A stretch of DNA of 64,000 nt from Rosa chinensis (taxonomy: Eukaryota > Streptophyta > Magnoliopsida > Rosales > Rosaceae). The DNA lies in NCBI RefSeq assembly GCF_002994745.2, contig NC_037088.1:54465897-54529896 (forward strand), in the 5' to 3' direction. A program made the position numbers and the translations under genes. This document shows positions 1-12,881 of this stretch, piece by piece. Within the stretch, counting starts at the first letter, position 1. Each line of letters opens with the position of its first letter. The notes below the pieces were generated by a model, which was given only the letters and a program-made list of their open reading frames with translations, searched no databases and had not been told where the DNA came from.

Positions 1-660
1 TAAAGGGAAAGATAGCCTACAATTCAAGGGTCACTCGGTCAAATCATTTGTCAAAATTTTCTAAAACTCAGAGTCCCATTTTTGATCAATTGAATTCTCA
101 CCAACAGTTTAGTTCATTAACATGACATCCCAATTTCTTTGAATTCTAAGACACCAAATGAAGGAAAAGCAAGAAAACTCACATCATTATCCAAAACAGA
201 ACTCAAAAGTAGACAAATTCAAAGAACTCACCTCTCACAAATGTTCACCTCCAATGGAAGACTGGTTGCCAAACCTCTGGACGATATCAATTCTGAAAAG
301 AGACCTGAAATCATGTAAAGAGGTCTAAGAGTATTCCAGAAAACAACGAGCTTTCCATGATCTAAGGCAAGTCAATACAGGGCAGCGGGGTCTAGCTCAC
401 CAACTAAGAACCCCATTGGAAACCAAAAAAGGAAAAACTAAAAAGGAGTCGCTTTACAAAAATAGATATAACAGACGGGAGCAAAAGACACCCAAAATAT
501 TAATAAAGGAAGATTGTGAAAGCGAATAAACGAGTGAGAAGCTTGGATGGATAGGTTCGGTAGCTTTGTTTAAAAGAAAGGGAAAGGTGAAAAGAGAAGA
601 GAAGGAGCCATGAAGCTAAGGCAAAACAGAACGAGTCATCATCTGCAAACTGCAAAGTGG
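1..660 (-). other. Probable 5' UTR exons of a minus-strand gene off the left edge
   Basis: Read on the minus strand, 292 down to 232 forms a 61-nt exon-like block: it follows a CTTTTCAG acceptor and ends at a clean GTGAGT donor (complement of 226-231). A second possible donor (GTGAGC) lies near 397-402. A short upstream ORF starts at the complement of about 609 and soon stops. No long reading frame is present, so this looks like a spliced leader whose coding part lies to the left. No product can be named. This is inference from splice-like signals only. Confidence 0.3.
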
Positions 661-3060
661 CAATCTAGGGGTTGGTTTATTTAATGGGTTTACAATTTTT
701 CAAAAAGTCGTTGAAAGTTGGAGAGCACTTCCCTCCCTACTTTCTGATTCTTCTCTGTGGTACCCTACAAATCCCATAACTTCAGAAATAATGTACTTTC
801 GACAGGAGAAGGTAGAAGTTGCACATGAGAATATATATGTTTTATTCGCCAGATTGTTATGAACATGGAAGATGATGATACTTTGTCCCCTTTACCATCT
901 AGAAGTGTTAATACGTGGCTTGTACATAGGAACATAGATTAGAACATAAAGGATCATGATTTGTCCCTAAACATAGATTAACTTGACTCAAGTATTCAAA
1001 TTTCCATCAAAAAGTTCTGTTTGTCTCTTCAATTACGCTGATTTAACCAATTCCAGTAACTCGGTTTAATTTAGTGTAGTTTGCGTTTGGTACTCTGATT
1101 TGTATTTTAAATGAAGAAAAAAAACTTATCAATATATGAAGTAATTATTTGACCATCAATAGAAATTCTTAAGCGTTGCCTGTTTTATATAACAATCTCT
1201 CTCAGATGTAACCCACCATCATAAGGCCTACATCACTGTGAGAGAGGTGCCGTACATAAGAACCTTGAGGTGGCCGGTGGGTCTGTGATATGTATATCCC
1301 AAGTTTGATTATTGCATGGAGGGATTATTCTGAGCCTATATGCCTGCCACCTAAATCAGATTCTAGATTGATATTCTCAATCATCCCTCACAACAGCAAT
1401 ATAATACTTCTCTTCTCTCGTTGACGAAAAAATAGCAATACTTTATAATCTGCAACTTCGTGTGCATCAATTATCTGAACCCTAAAAAAATCAGCAATGT
1501 GTACAATATTGTTCCAGCTATCATCACACTGAATAGTGAAGAAGTTATCAATATTTTAGCTCTAGGAAAGTCCTGCTTTTCCTTTTTAGATTGTAGAGAG
1601 ATATATTTCTCTCGGTTATTGAACTTTTCAGAGATGGTAGATTCAACTTTAATTCGTTTCTCAATTGTAAAGATGAGTCATTTTCAAAAAAGCTTTTTTG
1701 CATTATTTCACACAGTTCTCAAGCCATCGCTCTTTGGTACCCTCGGTTTGATAACCAAACCAAGTAGCAAGAGTTCTTCTTGGTCAAAAAGGTGTAGGTA
1801 TGTATTCACACTCCAGGGTGCAAACTCCATGTTTATCATTGCCCACATTTATAATAAGCAACAGATATTGCATAGTGCAAACTCTATGTTGTCATTGCTC
1901 ACATTCTTTTCAATTATGATGGATTAAACACTCAAATAAACTTTCGTGACTAAATCAAATCAACGGAATCAATTGGTATTATGCGCCCTTTTGATTATAT
2001 TTTAGTTTGGCTCCAAAAGAAAAGAAAAATTGCAGCATAATTAATCATGGGAGTGATTCAATTGTAATCTTAAACTGAAAATTCATTAGATCGCTTCTCA
2101 AGGAATACAAATATAATTGTATAAGGGTAAGAACAAGAAATAAATTAGAAATGAATCATGAACCTTTAAAGTGAATGGCCACTCAATCCAAGCTTAAGTC
2201 TTTTGCATTACATCTCAATTTTGGTATTCTTTCAAGGGGCAAGAAACTATTTTACCGGGACTATTTGAGAGAGTGTAGGGATCTAAGCTTTATATAGAGA
2301 ATTTGATATTTTGTAACCTCCCATAAAGGAAACAATTTAAATCCAAATTTCTATTATAATTGCATATCTTAATAGGTTAACTTAATAACTAAGTCATATT
2401 AGAGTCCTACTTTATTTACTTGGATGCACCATAAATAAAATATCTAAGATTAAAGTCTCAAGATTCTTCAATTATTTATTCCGCATAAATTGATAAATTA
2501 TTGATGACTCAATGTAAACTAATGATAAAATCCACTTTAGTCTTACATCAATATTCAATATTCTAACCTCAAGTTAGCTTACCGCTGCATTATCATGAGT
2601 TCGGTGCTATCTACAAGTAAAACCCTAGTCTGAAAACCTTCACGAATCATTCAAAGTCCTTGAATGAAACACGCATAGTGAAGTAAAGTACACACAACCT
2701 CAATTAACAATGATTGTCGATCGTCTTGTAGGGCTTTGTATTCCTTTATGGCTTATTACAAGTAAATGACATAACGTCAATATTACATTATTCCATACAA
2801 CCTACAATCATGTAACACGCCTATGCCTCAATACCTCATTGCCTCCCAAATGGCAAAAGATCTCAGATTTTTCTTCTTCGACTTTCTTTCTTTTTTTCTC
2901 CTTTTCAGACAGACAACAAAACAAGACTTGTCTGGGAGCCGGCATTAATTAAGCTAAGAAGTAGTAGTTCGGACGTGGTTTTTGTTTACATCTCTGTTGT
3001 CTTACCCACGTTGTCTTTGCATTTCATTTAATTTGACTCCGAAACCCAAAAGCCAGATGC
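661..3060. other. Intergenic, AT-rich, no supported gene
   Basis: No reading frame here resembles a known family. The longest open frame (1460-1927) has low-complexity, AT-driven composition and contains an imperfect 60-bp-spaced direct repeat (about 1816-1847 and 1876-1906, both resembling gtgcaaactcYatgtt). A small hairpin-capable pair of ctctctca/tgagagag lies near 1197-1245. The last few hundred bases are presumably promoter for the downstream ABCG gene. Confidence 0.5.
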
Positions 3061-3072
3061 TCTGTCTCTCAA

Positions 3073-3091
3073 TCTCTCTCTCTCTCTCTCA
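3073..3091. repeat. (CT)n microsatellite in the ABCG leader
   Basis: A run of about nine TC/CT dinucleotides lies roughly 90 bp upstream of the ATG at 3177. Pyrimidine-rich tracts in leaders or core promoters are common in plants. The repeat is likely polymorphic. Confidence 0.8.
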
Positions 3092-3176
3092 ACCTTCTAA
3101 CAATCCCACTTCAATATCCAAGTCCCACATTGAATCCTCTCCAAATTCTACAACCCATTAGTCTCAACCATCCAAA

Positions 3177-6100
3177 ATGAGCTTGAAGAAGCTCAAAGCT
3201 TCAAACTTTGGCTCATTTCTTGTACTGGGAATCTTAGCTTTGAGCTTGGTTAACTTGGTGCAGAGCCAAGATGTGGATGACTATGATGGAATTGACAACC
3301 CTGCAGTTCTTCCATTGATCACTCAGATTGTGTATGGAAGAATTTCAAATGTTACAGCAGTTCTCAGTAGGGAGATTAGCAATCGTTCCAGCTTCTGTGT
3401 GAAAGACCCGTAAGCACTTTTGTACTTGACTATATGTTTGAGAAAATGCCTGAAAGAAAGTAAAGTAGAGAACTTTGAAGGATATAGAATTGGCCAATTG
3501 GTGTGAGAAGTCAATTCAGATTAGTTTATGCTTTTACTGCTTATATTTACTGGACTAGACTGTTGGGATTGTTTATTGGTAGATAGGTTGTCAGAGGTTG
3601 AATGTGGATTGATTTTGGTGGTCATTTTGTTGTTCTAGGGAAGCTGATTGGAACCAGGCATTTAATTTTTCGAACAATTTGGAGTTCTTAACTTCATGCA
3701 TTCAAAAGACTAAAGGTATGAAAGTACTTGTAATTACAAAGAATAGTGAATGTTGCTCTGTCTGGTTCTTTAGTGATGTAGAGGATGGAAAAATTTGAAA
3801 CTTTTAAGCATTGGGTTTATCTTGGCAATCAAATATAGATGTTTTCATGCTTCTTCATTGCACTTACAGGATTGATTATTTAGCAATGTACTTGTGAATT
3901 TGGGCTGGTTATAATTTCTCTTTCCTGGTGGTTGTTATGGCTTAATAGGAGATATTACTCAGCGCTTGTGTACAGCAGCAGAGATGAGGTTTTATTTCAA
4001 CAATTTCTTTGTAAAGGCTGAGAGTGCAAATTACTTGAAACCTAACCAGAACTGTAATATAACCTCCTGGGTTTCTGGGTGTGAGCCAGGATGGGCTTGT
4101 AGTGTTGGCCAAGATCAGCAGGTTGACCTCAAAAATGCACAGAACGTGCCTCCTAGAACTCAGAACTGCCAGCCTTGTTGTGAGGGTTTCTTTTGTCCCC
4201 ATGGTCTCACATGCATGATACGTGAGTTATCGAATATTTAGTAATCAGTACTTCCTTTCTTAATGATTGAAACCCTTTGGATATCTTTTGTTTCTAATGT
4301 AATGTATCTGATTATTCCTTTCTTTCTGCCAATTGATGTCATGCTCTTGAAGCTTGCCCATCGGGTGCTTACTGTCCCATGGCAACCCTGAACAGAGCAA
4401 CCGGTATTTGTGAACCGTAAGTTCAGATTCCAGCTTTAGCAATCGCTGTTTATGGTGTTCAACAGCCTATAAGGTCGGAAAATTATACTTTGATATGCTT
4501 CTGCAGGTACATTTACCAGCTACCTCCTGGGCAACCAAACCATACTTGTGGAGGAGCAAATATATGGGCTGATGTTGTGAGTAGTGGTGAATTATTCTGT
4601 TCAGCTGGATCATATTGTCCAACCACTGTGAAAAGAATTCCTTGCAGTAGTGGGTATTAAGTTTCATCCCTGCTTATTTATCAAACTTGTTGACTCTTTA
4701 GTGAGTTGCAATCTCCTTATATTTCTGTGTAATGGTTTGACTATGCTTTTGATGATAAATCAAATTTGAATTGGTAAATAGTATTCTAAGCGATTAAATC
4801 CTTTTTACTTTTCATGCAATTGCAGACATTACTGCCGGATGGGTTCTACAGATGAGAAACGTAAGTTTCATGGTAGTTTATATTTAGAACAAAATTTTCA
4901 TATGTCCCTAATTGCAGTGTGTTTAATGATCATGACATCTTGTCCCACCTGGAATTTTGACTTTAGTTTCTGTAGTACTTCATTCTGCATAACAGACCTT
5001 TCATTATTTTATGTTTGTCATGTTGCAGGCTGTTTCAAGTTGACTTCCTGTGATGCAAACACTGCAAATCAAAATATTCATGCATACGGGATAATGCTTA
5101 TTGTAAGTTTGCACTCTATTTCAGAAACAAAAAACTTGACATCTGCAGGCTCCATAGACCCACATGATTGATTATTTATGTAGAATGCACACTGCCTATA
5201 TGATGGGCTTTCTGAAAAAAAAGAAAACAAAGTTTTGAAGTCTTTTAAAAACCTGATATTTTGCATTCTCTTTACTTTGTTTTGTACACTTCTCAATTCT
5301 GTAGTATACTTGAGGAAGCATACTTATAGCTTGGCAGTTGGCACAACCTCACAAGTGAAAATAAGCACCAATAACATAGTCTGAAATTTATGCTCTTCAA
5401 TTGCTCATGCAGGCAGCTTTGATCACTCTGCTGCTCATTATTTACAATTGTTCTGACCAAGTACTCATCACTAGGGGGAGGAGACTGGCCAAATCTCGGG
5501 AGAAAGCAGCCAAAAGTGCAAGGGAAATGGCCAAAGCACGCCAAAGATGGAAAGGTGCAAAAGATGCTGCTAAGAAGCATGCAAGTGGTTTGCAAGCTCA
5601 TTTATCACGCACATTTTCTCGGAAAAAGGACACTCAAGATCCTGAGAAACTTAAGATTTTGAATGAGCCAAAACCGGACATGGATGATGATCTGCCTACA
5701 CCTCCACAGCCAAGTAGATCAAATGTCTCACCATCCACATCTGTGCCACCAAAGGGAAAGAAAAAGGAACCTAGTGAGCTCATGCAGATTATGCGTAAAA
5801 TTGAAGATGACCCGGAGAATTATAAAGGTTTCAGTATTGGAGGTGAGGACACAAATGTAGGAAATGTGCCGAAAGGAAAGCAAATACATACTCATACACA
5901 AATCTTCGATTATGCTTATGCTCAGATTGAGAAAGAGAAGGCTCAGCAGCAAGACTACAAGGATCTTACCTTCTCTGGGGTGGTTAAAATGGCTACTAAC
6001 AATGAAGTACGGAAAAGGCCTCTAATTGAGATTTCTTTCAAGGACCTTACACTGACTTTGAAATCAAAAAATAAGCATCTACTGAGGTGTGTAACTGGTA

Positions 6101-7340
6101 AAATAAAGCCCGGCCGCATTACTGCAGTCATGGGTCCATCAGGGGCTGGAAAAACAACATTTCTTTCTGCCCTAGCTGGAAAAGCGATTGGATGCAATAT
6201 GACTGGTTTAATTCTTGTAAATGGTAGGAATGTATCAATCCATTCATATAAGAAAATCATAGGTTTTGTGCCACAAGATGATATTGTGCATGGAAACTTG
6301 ACCGTGGAAGAGAATCTATGGTTCAGTGCAAAGTGCAGGTATGCCAGATTCAGTTCTCTGCTAATTTCTCTCCAATAGCTGATATCATTCCACATTCATA
6401 TCTTTGCTATATTTGGAATTTTGTTGTTGTAGTTTCTCATCAACCTGTACTGAAAGGTTTTCTATGAAGCAGTGATGTTCACATCAACCCCAAACACTCA
6501 CAGTGTGGAACTTTGATTTTTGCTTGGAATATGCTGATGTCCTGGACCACTAGCTTTTAATTACAAAACAAAGCTAATAGCCCAGAGAAAAGCATAGTTG
6601 TTTAAATGCTTTGGAATAGTTAGCCTTTTTTAACATTTCAAAATTCTGATTTTGAATTTCTCTTGGTTGCATCAATACTCTTTTCTTTCTATTAAATCCT
6701 GAATGGCTATATTCAGGACTTCCAAAGAAGCTTGAGTGGAAAGAGGGTCAATATATAATGTCCCATTATATGCATTTTGTGAATTTTATCAATTACTTTA
6801 CTGACTCCTGCTATTTTTTTTTATTTTGAAGGTTATCAGTGGACTTATCAAAACCAGATAAAGTTCTAGTGGTTGAAAGAGCTATCGAGTCCTTAGGGCT
6901 CCAGACGGTACGTGATTCCTTGGTTGGAACAGTAGAAAAGCGAGGGATATCTGGAGGCCAGAGGAAACGTGTAAATGTTGGTTTGGAAATGGTTATGGAA
7001 CCTTCACTTTTGATTTTGGATGAACCCACATCTGGTTTGGACAGTGCCTCTTCTCAGCTACTTCTTAGAGCACTTAGACGGGAAGCTCTTGAAGGGGTAA
7101 ACATCTGCATGGTGGTTCACCAACCTAGGTAACCTTCCGAAACAAGGCTTTTTGTACTTTGAAAATCCACTGTCTAGAGTTCTCTTTTGTTGTGGAATGA
7201 GTCCTTGTATAGTTGTATTCTGGTTCAAAATGTCTGTCTTGAATAATGGTACTAGAACAATATACATCTCTTATTAGTGGAATGGGAGCTTTGGGTCTAT
7301 TACATATATACAACCACATAGTGTGCAGTATTTTATTATT

Positions 7341-7373
<33 letters not shown>

Positions 7374-9940
7374 TTATGCTGGTGGAGTTTAAGACGCTCA
7401 CCAAGATGATATGCAATGCAGAAAAAAATGTGCCTAATTCATTAAGCCACATGACCTTTAACTGTGTTAGATTGAGGCATCTAGGCTCTTTCTACTTTTC
7501 TTTGGATCCTTGAATGTGCCAAGCAAGCCTTAGTGATACCCCTCAATTAAAGATAATGCTTCAGAATTTTTTGTAGATTGTCCAGTTCGAAATTGTTTTA
7601 TTTTTATTTTTTCTTTCTTTCTTTTTAATAATTAGTAGTATCAGTTAATCACTAATGCGTAACATTTCTGCTTCAGCTATGCCTTGTTCAAGATGTTTGA
7701 TGAGTTAGTACTCCTGGCAAAAGGTGGCCTAACTGTCTATCATGGATCAGCAAAGCAAGTAGAAGAATACTTCTCAAGCCTTGGGATCAATGTCCCAGAC
7801 CGCATCAACCCTCCGGACCACTACATTGACATTTTGGAGGGTATGGTAACAACAGAAAGAAGTTCAGGAGTGAATTATAGAGATCTTCCCCTCAGATGGA
7901 TGCTTTATAATGGGTACTCAGTACCCCCCGATATGAGGCCAAGTGCTGCTCAACTTGAATTGCCCTCAATGGATGAAAATTTAATTCATGAAACTAATCC
8001 TGATGGTGCTCAGATAGAGGAACAATCTTTTGCTGAAGAGTTATGGCAAGATGTAAGAACTAATGTGGAGCTGCATCGTGAGAAGATACGTCTCAATTTC
8101 TTGAAATCTAAGGATATGTCTAACCGGAGAACTCCAGGTGTATTTCTGCAATACAGATACTTCCTAGGAAGGTAAATATAATCAATAATTTAGACATGCA
8201 TTTAAATATTACATATTTATCAGATAATTGCCTTATCTTGGAAAACATATATGGTATCCCATACATCTCAAATGCTTGTCAGAAGTGTCTTTTAGCTAGT
8301 CTACCTTTACAATTAAGTTCTGAGAGATTTTCTCAAAGCAGCCTGATTTCCTGAAATTGCAAGTGTTCTTTTTAAGCATTTTTGAACCACTCAAGCAAGC
8401 TTTCTTTTTCTTTTTCCTTCCGAGTTGTTAATTTGAGAACCATATTGGTCTATCCGATGTGTTGTATACAGTAGGTCTTTGACTTGCCTACTTCCCGTGA
8501 CATTTACCTACAACTTGGAAACATTATAAACATGCCATATCTTTTCTGCCATGCTGGTAAATATCTTTTCATTGGATGACTATGAGTTCTCCCCTGAGAG
8601 AAGATAGATATAAGTATTAGATATTATCTAAATGATTTTGTACACTTCTTTAAATTACCAATTCTTGATCTTCTTTATAATCATGTCATGTCAGACTTGG
8701 TAAGCAGAGACTTAGAGAAGCTCGGATACAGGCAGTAGATTATTTGATTTTATTACTTGCTGGAGCCTGCTTAGGATCACTTGCAAAAGTGAGCGATCAG
8801 AACTTTGGTGCACTTGGTTACACATACACCATCATTGCAGTTTGTAAGTACAATCAGCTATAAGTTGCTTTCTTCATTTCTAGACACAAGGTGCTCCAAG
8901 TTACTGATATTTTTTCATTAAGAGACATTATATAATTTATATTAGTATTAATGTTGGTGCAATCTGAAAGATGCATTCCTACATTGTTTATTAATGTCAT
9001 TTTCTTTGCTTTAATAAGTCGGTTTTATTGCTAATGCAAGTTTAACTTCAATCATGCATATGTATAAAGTATTTGTTTCCTTACCATGAGTCTTGTTGTT
9101 TATTTCAGCTCTACTGTGTAAGATTGCGGCTTTGAGATCATTTTCCCTGGATAGATTACAATATTGGAGAGAGAGCGCATCTGGGATGAGCAGCTTGGCT
9201 TATTTTCTTGCTAAGGATACAGTCGACCATTTTAATACATTGATCAAACCTTTCGTGTATCTGTCCATGTTCTACTTCTTCACCAACCCAAGATCTAGCT
9301 TTGCAGATAATTATGTTGTTCTGCTCTGCCTTGTGTACTGTGTAACTGGCATAGCCTATGCACTAGCAATATTTTTCGAACAAGGTGCAGCCCAGCTAGT
9401 AAGTAAAAGAAACACTCAAAAGACTCTTGCTCAGCATTCAGTTTTGCACATTAATCTGATATTTTACTGACGAGCTGTTATTCTTGCAGTCATCGGTCCT
9501 CCTTCCAGTTGTTTTGACACTTATAGCAACACGGCCTCAAGATGGTCAGATTCTAAAGAATTTAGCCAATGTCTGCTACCCTAAGTGGGCTTTGGAAGCA
9601 TTTGTGATTGCAAATGCTGAAAGGTACTGCACGATTTCCCCCTCTCTAAAGAAATTAATTGCAGCTGTACCCTACTGATAACATCAATCAGGATGCAACA
9701 TGCTCTTGATAGTGTACGGAATTTTGTACTTTGGTGAGTTTCTCTGATCTCAACATCAATGAACTATTTCCTTTGTGCTACAGGTATTCTGGAGTATGGC
9801 TAATAACTCGGTGCGGGGCACTTTTGGAAAGTGGCTATAATCTGAATGATTGGAGTCTTTGTATAATAGTCCTCATCTTCACAGGGTTTGTTAGCCGTGT
9901 GATAGCTTTCCTTTGCATGGTGACTTTTCAGAAGAAGTGA
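3177..9940 (+). CDS. ABCG24/28: ABC transporter G family member (ABCG24/ABCG28 type), 14 exons
   Basis: Half-size ABCG (WBC/NAP-like) membrane transporter with the long plant-specific N-terminus. Coding exons by eye: 3177-3409, 3639-3715, 3949-4221, 4353-4416, 4507-4653, 4826-4860, 5029-5102, 5413-6338, 6832-7128, 7677-8171, 8695-8843, 9109-9398, 9490-9623, 9784-9940. All have GT..AG borders and keep frame, giving 1116 residues, close to about 1100 for this clade. An N-terminal signal peptide ends near VQSQD. A cysteine-rich extracellular region follows ([23 protein letters not shown]), then one membrane segment (near [14 protein letters not shown]) and a basic cytosolic linker. The nucleotide-binding domain shows Walker [10 protein letters not shown], signature ISGGQRKR and Walker [14 protein letters not shown]. 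The C-terminal ABC2 membrane domain ends in VTFQKK. The gene appears intact. The substrate is not known from sequence; related plant ABCGs export lipidic or hydrophobic compounds. I cannot separate ABCG24 from ABCG28. Confidence 0.95.
7326..7373. repeat. (ATT)n microsatellite in intron 9 of the ABCG gene
   Basis: Mixed TTTA/TTA repeats occupy the intron between 7129 and 7676. They are non-coding and lie far from both splice sites. Confidence 0.8.
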
Positions 9941-10156
9941 GATCAGGGATCACCAATAGCATTATACAAATTTATTGAAGTGTTTGATGTGATGTCAGCC
10001 TTCGAATTCTCATAGAAATACAGAAAGATTCCCAGAATTTTTGAGCGAGTGAACTGGCTTTAACATTACCAAAGAAGTATGTAAATGATTTCTTGAGGAC
10101 AAATGAAAGAAATTTATCTATTTTCAGAAATTGGAGAAAACCAATAAAATGGTACG

Positions 10157-10599
10157 GGTTTTTATCATGGGTGGGGTCTAAATTTTCTTGAACCGGACAA
10201 AATGGTATCCAAACTTTTAAAAGAATCAATTAGGTACCTGAACTTACAAAAACATATCATTTAAGTATTTTGGTCAACTTTCTATCAAATCTCCGTTAAA
10301 ATTGGGGGTAAATTTGACATTTCAACACACTTTTTAGAATTGGAATACGACTAATCCAAAATACTGGAGGAGAGAATGATAGAGAGCTCCTAACTTTTTT
10401 TTTTTGCTTGAAAGAAAAACAAAAGTATGTAAAATGTCTGTTTTGCCCTCAATTTTAACGGAGAGTGGATGAAGATTTGACAAAAGTACCTAAGTAACGC
10501 GTTTTTGTAAGTTCAAATACCTAATTGATCACTTTAAAAGTCTGGATACTATTTTTTCCGATTCAAGAAAGTTTAAACTCTACCCATGATAATAACTCA
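10157..10599. mobile_element. Foldback/MITE-like element with arms of about 150 bp
   Basis: The left arm (about 10157-10320) and the reverse complement of the right arm (about 10440-10599) match over roughly 150 bp with scattered differences. Shared blocks include tatcatgggt, caattaggta, ttgaacttacaaaaac and ctccgttaaaattg. The central spacer of about 120 bp is AT-rich and there is no coding capacity. This is the structure of a non-autonomous palindromic DNA element. I could not fix a target-site duplication. Confidence 0.75.
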
Positions 10600-11410
10600 A
10601 ATTGTACAAACTCCACTCTGAATGGATCATGATTGGACTCGATATCGGATTTGCTTGGTTATGCAGGGGAAAGGGTGCAACTGAGGCAGTCACATGAGGC
10701 CACCAATTTTAATATTACACAATATAATCAGAACTTTCGTCAAGTAGAGTGTGTTAGAGAAGGTTGTGTTGAGCCTTGTAATGTGGAGAATTGATGGCAG
10801 CATAATATGCGACGTTAATATTGTTAATTTCTATGCATTATTTGTTAGGTTATTATATTTTCTAGCAATTTATTTGTTTTTATGTTCATTACTTTGATTG
10901 GAGCAAATATGAAAACAAGATATTTGACGCGTGGAATTAAAAGAAAGTTAGAAGTCCTAACCGATAAGGAATCTCTAATGGATTGAGGGTATACTATGCA
11001 TCACGCATGGTACTGCACAAAGAATCAACGTTCCCTCACAAATTTCCCATTAACCTTAAAAAAACGTATAAGTACCTTTTAGCAAATCTTCAGCTGCGTG
11101 AAATCCCTCAACACCAATATGGCATAAACATGACCGATCTCATTATCTTTCCAACCCCAATGATGAAAACATGGACTCGCTTTGCATTAAAAAACAAATC
11201 CAACTCAAATACACAAGAATTAAACAAATTTGTTATGATTTTGAAGAGAAAGAGCTAGATTTATTTTGCAATTAATGGTGACATGTGATTATTGCTTGAA
11301 TCTTCTATGTTAGAAATGTGTGAACCTTCTTGATAGAAATGGTACATGGGGTAATATTGCAAAATATTGACATTTCTATCAATATTTTGTATGGCCTTCA
11401 AGCTTACATA

Positions 11411-11451
<41 letters not shown>

Positions 11452-12248
11452 AAGAATTTTTTTTATGTCAGTGATTTTATGATTATGTAAGACACATTCT
11501 TCAACAGGCATCAAGAGTTAATTTTGCATCCATACTTGATGTGAAGGCAATTTTACACTCTTGAATTGCAGGAACCACCTGCATGACCACAATATAGAAA
11601 AAGTTCATATTAATCTTCCGAAGTTTTTAAAAATATTTAACTGTTTGTGTATGGCTATGTGCTCCTTACTTTTTGAAATCTCCCATGAGTTTTTGAATAA
11701 GATTCTTAAACATTTCCTCTAACCTCTTGAGTTGTCTAGAAGGGCTCGAGATGTAGCGGAAGTCATCCAAATGCATATAAACGTGGTTCATCACCTAACA
11801 TTATTTTTTATATTTTTTATGTTGTAATGGATGAAGATGTTGCAATATCTTCGGACTAAGGAAGATGTCGTAGTCTATAGTAAATGTATGATTACTGAGG
11901 TAATAGCTCTACTGATGGGATTTTGCTAATGTTATGCACTTGAATGGTGTGTTTAGCTCGTTCTTAATTTGAATGTACATGTAAATTAAAGAACAATAAC
12001 CTTGAAATCAAAAGAAGTAACATTCGAACGGGCTTCTTTTATGAATTTGGTGAAGGAATAAAAGTTTATGTCTATAACAGATAATTAAATGCCTCAGTTC
12101 ATTCTTAATAGGAAACATATTTACAGTAAATGAAGTCATAACTCTTATTTTTACTTTGATATAAGCAGTGTTGTGTTCTTCATTATTGTCCAATGCATAA
12201 ACCTTCTAAATGCATAAATATAGGAGCTTCAAAAGTTAACATACATTC
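10600..12248. other. Intergenic, no supported gene
   Basis: AT-rich sequence holding a long AT microsatellite. The open frame at 10983-11258 has no family resemblance and atypical composition, so I do not call it. Confidence 0.5.
11413..11449. repeat. (AT)n microsatellite
   Basis: About 18 uninterrupted AT dinucleotides in intergenic DNA. Confidence 0.9.
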
Positions 12249-12265
12249 ATATATATATAAGCTTC
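12249..12265 (+). repeat. Left target-site duplication of the LINE
   Basis: The 17-mer atatatatataagcttc occurs here and again, identically, at 17011-17027, immediately after the short A tail of the LINE. Exact match, length and position suit a target-primed reverse transcription duplication. The AT run makes part of the match cheap, but the aagcttc portion is specific. Confidence 0.6.
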
Positions 12266-12333
12266 TTAGCACTTGTTCTGCTTCTAATTATACTCCATTT
12301 TTTTGTATCAGGTGAGAGAGATATGTACGTCAC

Positions 12334-12555
12334 ATGGCCTACTTTCAAGACTGTGTCGAAGGATGCCTTCAAAAAGGCTATGTGTTTAGGGAGTTGGCAG
12401 TAACTGTGTGAGTGGAAGAGCTTAGTGGTGTTACGCCTAGCGCTGGCTACTTTCTGGTGAAGAGTCCATATACTTGCGATGACGTGCTCAAAGGAAACGA
12501 AGTAGTGACTGTGACATCTGGTGGCGTTGAGTTTAGGGTAAAGAAGAGTTACTAG
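12334..12555 (+). pseudogene. Unrecognised 73-codon frame with one internal TGA
   Basis: Starting at ATG 12334 a frame runs to TAG at 12553-12555 with a single in-frame TGA at about codon 26. Its composition is protein-like rather than AT noise: MAYFQDCVEGCLQKGYVFRE before the stop, VEELSGVTPSAGYF and VVTVTSGGVEFRVKKSY after it. A possible 3' splice site (gtatcag) precedes it at 12312. I do not recognise the family. It lies inside the LINE if the target-site duplication is right, so it could be LINE 5' sequence, captured host sequence, or a host exon if the boundary is wrong. Confidence 0.3.
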
Positions 12556-12881
12556 TTATTAGTTATAATAAGTGCTGGAATTGAGGTCTAAATTTCACTA
12601 CTTTAATTTCTAATTCCTAGCTGTAATTGGTTGCATGTGCTTTCAATCCCCCACCCCATCATGTTCAGAGAAATAAGCTAGCATTATATCTAATGGACTA
12701 GCAAGTTTAGAAGCTTGTTAATAGGAAACCTAGATATGCTTGGACTAGTATGTTGATTTGGTGTTTGTGTTTGTGATCACATGAAATAATGTTGATCTGG
12801 TGCAAAGAAGTTGACCTAGTATTGCTCTGCTAGGGTTTTCTTTATAGGGTTCTAGAAGGAGGGTTTTGTCTACCATCTTTG

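Noticed and set aside
1460..1927. 155-codon open frame
   Set aside because: AT-driven composition, internal direct repeat, no family resemblance and no splice or promoter context.
10983..11258. 91-codon open frame in intergenic DNA
   Set aside because: No recognisable domain; Lys/Asn-rich text as expected from AT-rich sequence.
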